Shown: piece after piece, positions 46,298 to 48,593 of the stretch
Layout: every line of letters starts with the position of its first letter
Position numbering within the stretch: the first letter of the stretch is position 1
Translations under genes and position numbers: made by a program
The notes under the pieces: generated by a model
Database searches by the model: none
What the model was told of the DNA's origin: nothing
What the model saw: the letters and a program-made list of their open reading frames with translations, nothing else
Assembly: GCA_030141605.1 (NCBI GenBank)
Contig: JAQGDQ010000110.1
Span: 565,768-614,360 of the forward strand
Length of the DNA stretch: 48,593 nucleotides
Origin: Tubiluchus corallicola
Taxonomy: Eukaryota > Priapulida > Priapulimorpha > Priapulimorphida > Tubiluchidae
Reading direction: 5' to 3'

Positions 46298-46791
46298 AAA
46301 TTTAGCGCACTACACATGCGATATGTGATTTCGAAATTATATTTAATTTTCATACCTTTAGTAAATTAAGGAGAAACCACTAATTAATGTGGACCGCTGT
46401 AAGTGCATTCATGCCAGGTGGTGCCTCAGACATTAGCTAGTTATCTTTAATTGTAATTATATTCTATTCGTGTAAATGTACAATTGTATTTTCAGAGTGA
46501 ATAAATAATCTAATCTAATAATCTAATTAAAATTTGTGGAGAGGCAGTGCGGTACATGGTCAGTTCACTTTTCGCTCACTTTTACCCGTTCAACACATAT
46601 GATTGTGGCCAGAAATTCCCTGTTTGCAAAAGATAATTTGGCAAGATGCCAGAACTGCCAGAAATGTGTCAGCTGGTTCGCGTACGAATAAGTTCTTGTC
46701 CAAGTAAATAAATAGTCAGGGTATGTGTGACAGATTAAACTATCCAGGTGACACAACAAAAAGCACTACACTAAAAATGTAAAAATATAGC
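46298..46791. other. Non-coding stretch
   Basis: No gene or repeat recognised apart from short AATCTAAT runs near 46505. Confidence 0.4.
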
Positions 46792-47137
46792 TTCGTAATA
46801 ACCGTATCCAGTTGAAGAGAGTGCAAAAGCAATTTTTAAATGGTGTTTTCAACTTTCAACTGAACTAAATGTGAATAGTGAACGAAAATACTCTAGATCA
46901 CAAAACAATGCCTGACTAAATGTCCAGTCAACAAAAAACTCCAACAGAATGCTCTGCTCAAGTACCTTGTACATGCAAAGCAAAATGTTTTTTTAAAGAA
47001 GAAAACTTGTAATTCTTGATAGGACTATTTTTTCAATTACATTCCGACCTTAAATTGTTGAATTCGTTTTTGTAGAATGAAACAGCCATTGTGATATTTA
47101 ACCCCGAAGAGCTTGCTCGTGTGCAAGCATGTAAAAT
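46792..47137. repeat. Dispersed repeat of about 350-400 bp, copy B
   Basis: Second copy of the repeat at 35862-36261, same orientation, with small internal deletions relative to copy A. Confidence 0.9.
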
Positions 47138-47573
47138 CCGTGATATAACACCCACTTGGTTCTCACAGAACTCATTTTTGGTTTTGCATAAATATCTTCT
47201 ATTTACTAATGTATTTATTTATTTATTGACGATTTACAAACTATAAAATTACAACTGCAATTACAAGTTACAAAACATTACATAAACAATGCAGTACATT
47301 ACAATGAAGGGAAAAACACAACGACAAAACCCCGCACATGGGGTATAATCGGGTATAAATGATCGTAATTTAAACATAAGCTTGGTCAGTGGACATTGGA
47401 CCTACTGAAGGCCTGATAACCTTCAAAATTGATCTACTGACCAATACGCGTCAGAGTTTGCCCTATAGTTTATAAAACAGCTATGGCCATTAATTAAATA
47501 AAATGAATATGTGAATGAATATTAAATTTATTATAACTGTCGTTTGCAGTGTTTACCCACAATTTCACAGACC
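47138..47573. other. Upstream region of the SLC22 gene
   Basis: (TATT)n-like sequence at about 47212-47226 followed by an A-rich stretch could be an antisense LINE 3' tail. TTTGCAG at 47543-47549 is a possible acceptor if the gene has an upstream exon. Confidence 0.35.
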
Positions 47574-48593
47574 ATGTTGGAATTTGATGATATTCTGCCA
47601 TATATTGGCGGATTTGGACGTTTCCAGTTCTATGTTTATTTGCTGTTGGTGGGACCAATGCTGTACAGTTGCATGCCAGTTCTAAACAGATTCTTCTTTA
47701 CTGCCATTCCAGACCATTGGTGCCAGATTCCAGAACTGGATGGCTGGAATTTGACAGCGGAGGAAGTCAGAACTTTCACATTGCCCATGGAGATGAGAGA
47801 TGGTGCAATGCAGCACAGTCAGTGCTTTATGTACAATGCCAGTTTTAGCAACGTCTTAATGGCTGGTGGTGATCCCATACCTGATACCAACTGGTCTAAG
47901 ATACCGTGTCAGTATGGTTGGGAGTATTCAAAGGTCTATTTTGAAAGCACAGTTGCAACAGAGGTAGGCCAGATTACTTCAAGCAGGTACTTTTTTATGA
48001 GTTTTCACGATCTTGTAGTATCTTGCAGTAATATACTGCTTGTAAACGAACTTATCTATGGTACAGCGGCGTTTCTGATGGGCCGTTGTTCTTACGTGCT
48101 GTTAACACTCATTATTGCAGAGTTAGACTAGCGATAAGAATTTATCTGATTAGTTTTGAGTTTTTCTGATTTATTTTAACTTCACTTTGTACAAGTTATA
48201 ATTACATCATTACATATTCAATGATTGTGACTTCCATCATTGTATCATTACAATGTGCAATTGTTGATCAATTTTTCTAGTGGGATTTGGTTTGTGAAAA
48301 GTCGCATGTAGGAAGTACAATTCTTGCAATTCTTCAGTTTGCCTCCATTCCTGGGCTAATTATATTTGGTGCAATTGGCGATGCGTAAGTACGTTCCATC
48401 ATCAAATAGTTGGCTGCATCTATATAAAGATTTAATTTACAATAGAACGTATTAAAATTTCAATGTACGCCAAATGTAAGTAAAAGTATGTATGGCTTCG
48501 CACTTGCTTTCAGCTGCATATTTTTGCTCAATACATCAGTGTCAATGATGTTTCAGCAATTTCATTAGACAAACACCACAAGTACAGAGAATG
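47574..48593 (+). CDS. SLC22-type organic ion transporter (N-terminal part)
   Basis: Family members are 12-helix plasma-membrane carriers of organic cations, anions or carnitine. Two exons are visible: 47574-47963 and 48281-48384, joined GAG|GTAGGC ... TTTCTAG|TGG in phase 0. The next donor, GATGC|GTAAGT, leads beyond the part I can read, so the 3' boundary is open. The start MLEFDDILPYIGGFGRFQ is the classic SLC22 N-terminus. A first membrane helix follows (about 19-40), then the large extracellular loop with several Cys residues and N-glycosylation sites (NLTA, NASF, NWSK). TEWDLVCE spans the exon junction and is the family's WDLVC motif before helix 2. The end IFGAIGDA is the start of the G-[DR]-x-G-R-R loop. 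An upstream exon is possible. Substrate class cannot be told from this part. Confidence 0.9.

Noticed and set aside
47544-47573. Ten extra residues upstream of the SLC22 ATG
   Set aside because: They would need a TTG start, and the stretch covers a TTTGCAG acceptor; the ATG at 47574 gives the normal family N-terminus.
47964-48131. Read-through of the SLC22 exon into the following frame
   Set aside because: GAG|GTAGGC is a donor and the next exon at 48281 continues with WDLVC in phase; the read-through has no family match.
1-48593. CRISPR array, operon, prokaryotic defence or phage system
   Set aside because: Spliced eukaryotic genes, LINEs and DNA transposons dominate; tandem repeats found are minisatellites without spacer architecture.

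Overview
This is nuclear DNA from an animal, AT-rich and full of introns and repeats. Two genes have conventional GT-AG introns and clear animal orthologues: VPS18 and tail-anchored cytochrome b5. A third spliced gene, an SLC22-type transporter, starts at the right edge. The LINE types (RTE-like and CR1/Jockey-like), hAT- and pogo-like elements, tRNA-like SINE candidates and expanded glycan-modifying genes suggest an invertebrate. I cannot assign a phylum from the sequence alone.

Layout from left to right. 1-3.26 kb is non-coding DNA with a 5'-truncated RTE-like LINE flanked by a 17-bp target duplication. 3.26-11.27 kb (minus) holds the first ten exons of VPS18; its introns contain a hAT-type element with a perfect 8-bp target duplication, a long-inverted-repeat element, a SINE-like piece and a 47-bp tandem duplication. 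A broken histone H4 copy sits at 11.97-12.19 kb. 14.33-24.16 kb (minus) is a complete six-exon cytochrome b5 gene. Its intron 1 holds a three-layer nest: a decayed LINE, split by a TIR-bearing insertion, which itself carries a younger LINE with a 749-codon reading frame. 24.8-27.0 kb is packed with DNA transposons and a foldback element. 27.1-28.4 kb (minus) is a single-exon flavin monooxygenase. 28.5-34.4 kb is mostly non-coding, with a LINE 3' end and a second copy of a 513-bp segment also found at 24.8 kb.

The right third has four single-exon protein loci: a secreted or membrane protein with two fibronectin-III-like repeats (34.45 kb, plus), an alpha-1,3-fucosyltransferase (36.7 kb, minus), a broken FkbM-type methyltransferase (40.3 kb, plus) and a carbohydrate sulfotransferase (44.1 kb, plus). 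The SLC22 transporter starts at 47.57 kb and runs off the window.

The genes form no operon-like unit. VPS18 acts in endolysosomal tethering and cytochrome b5 in ER electron transfer; the fucosyltransferase and sulfotransferase are type II Golgi enzymes that could act on the same glycans. I found no clear new molecular system. The most notable structures are the nested transposons ending about 20 bp from the cytochrome b5 exon 1 splice donor, the H4 and FkbM pseudogenes, the duplicated 513-bp segment, and a duplicated region upstream of the monooxygenase that keeps a splice donor in both copies.
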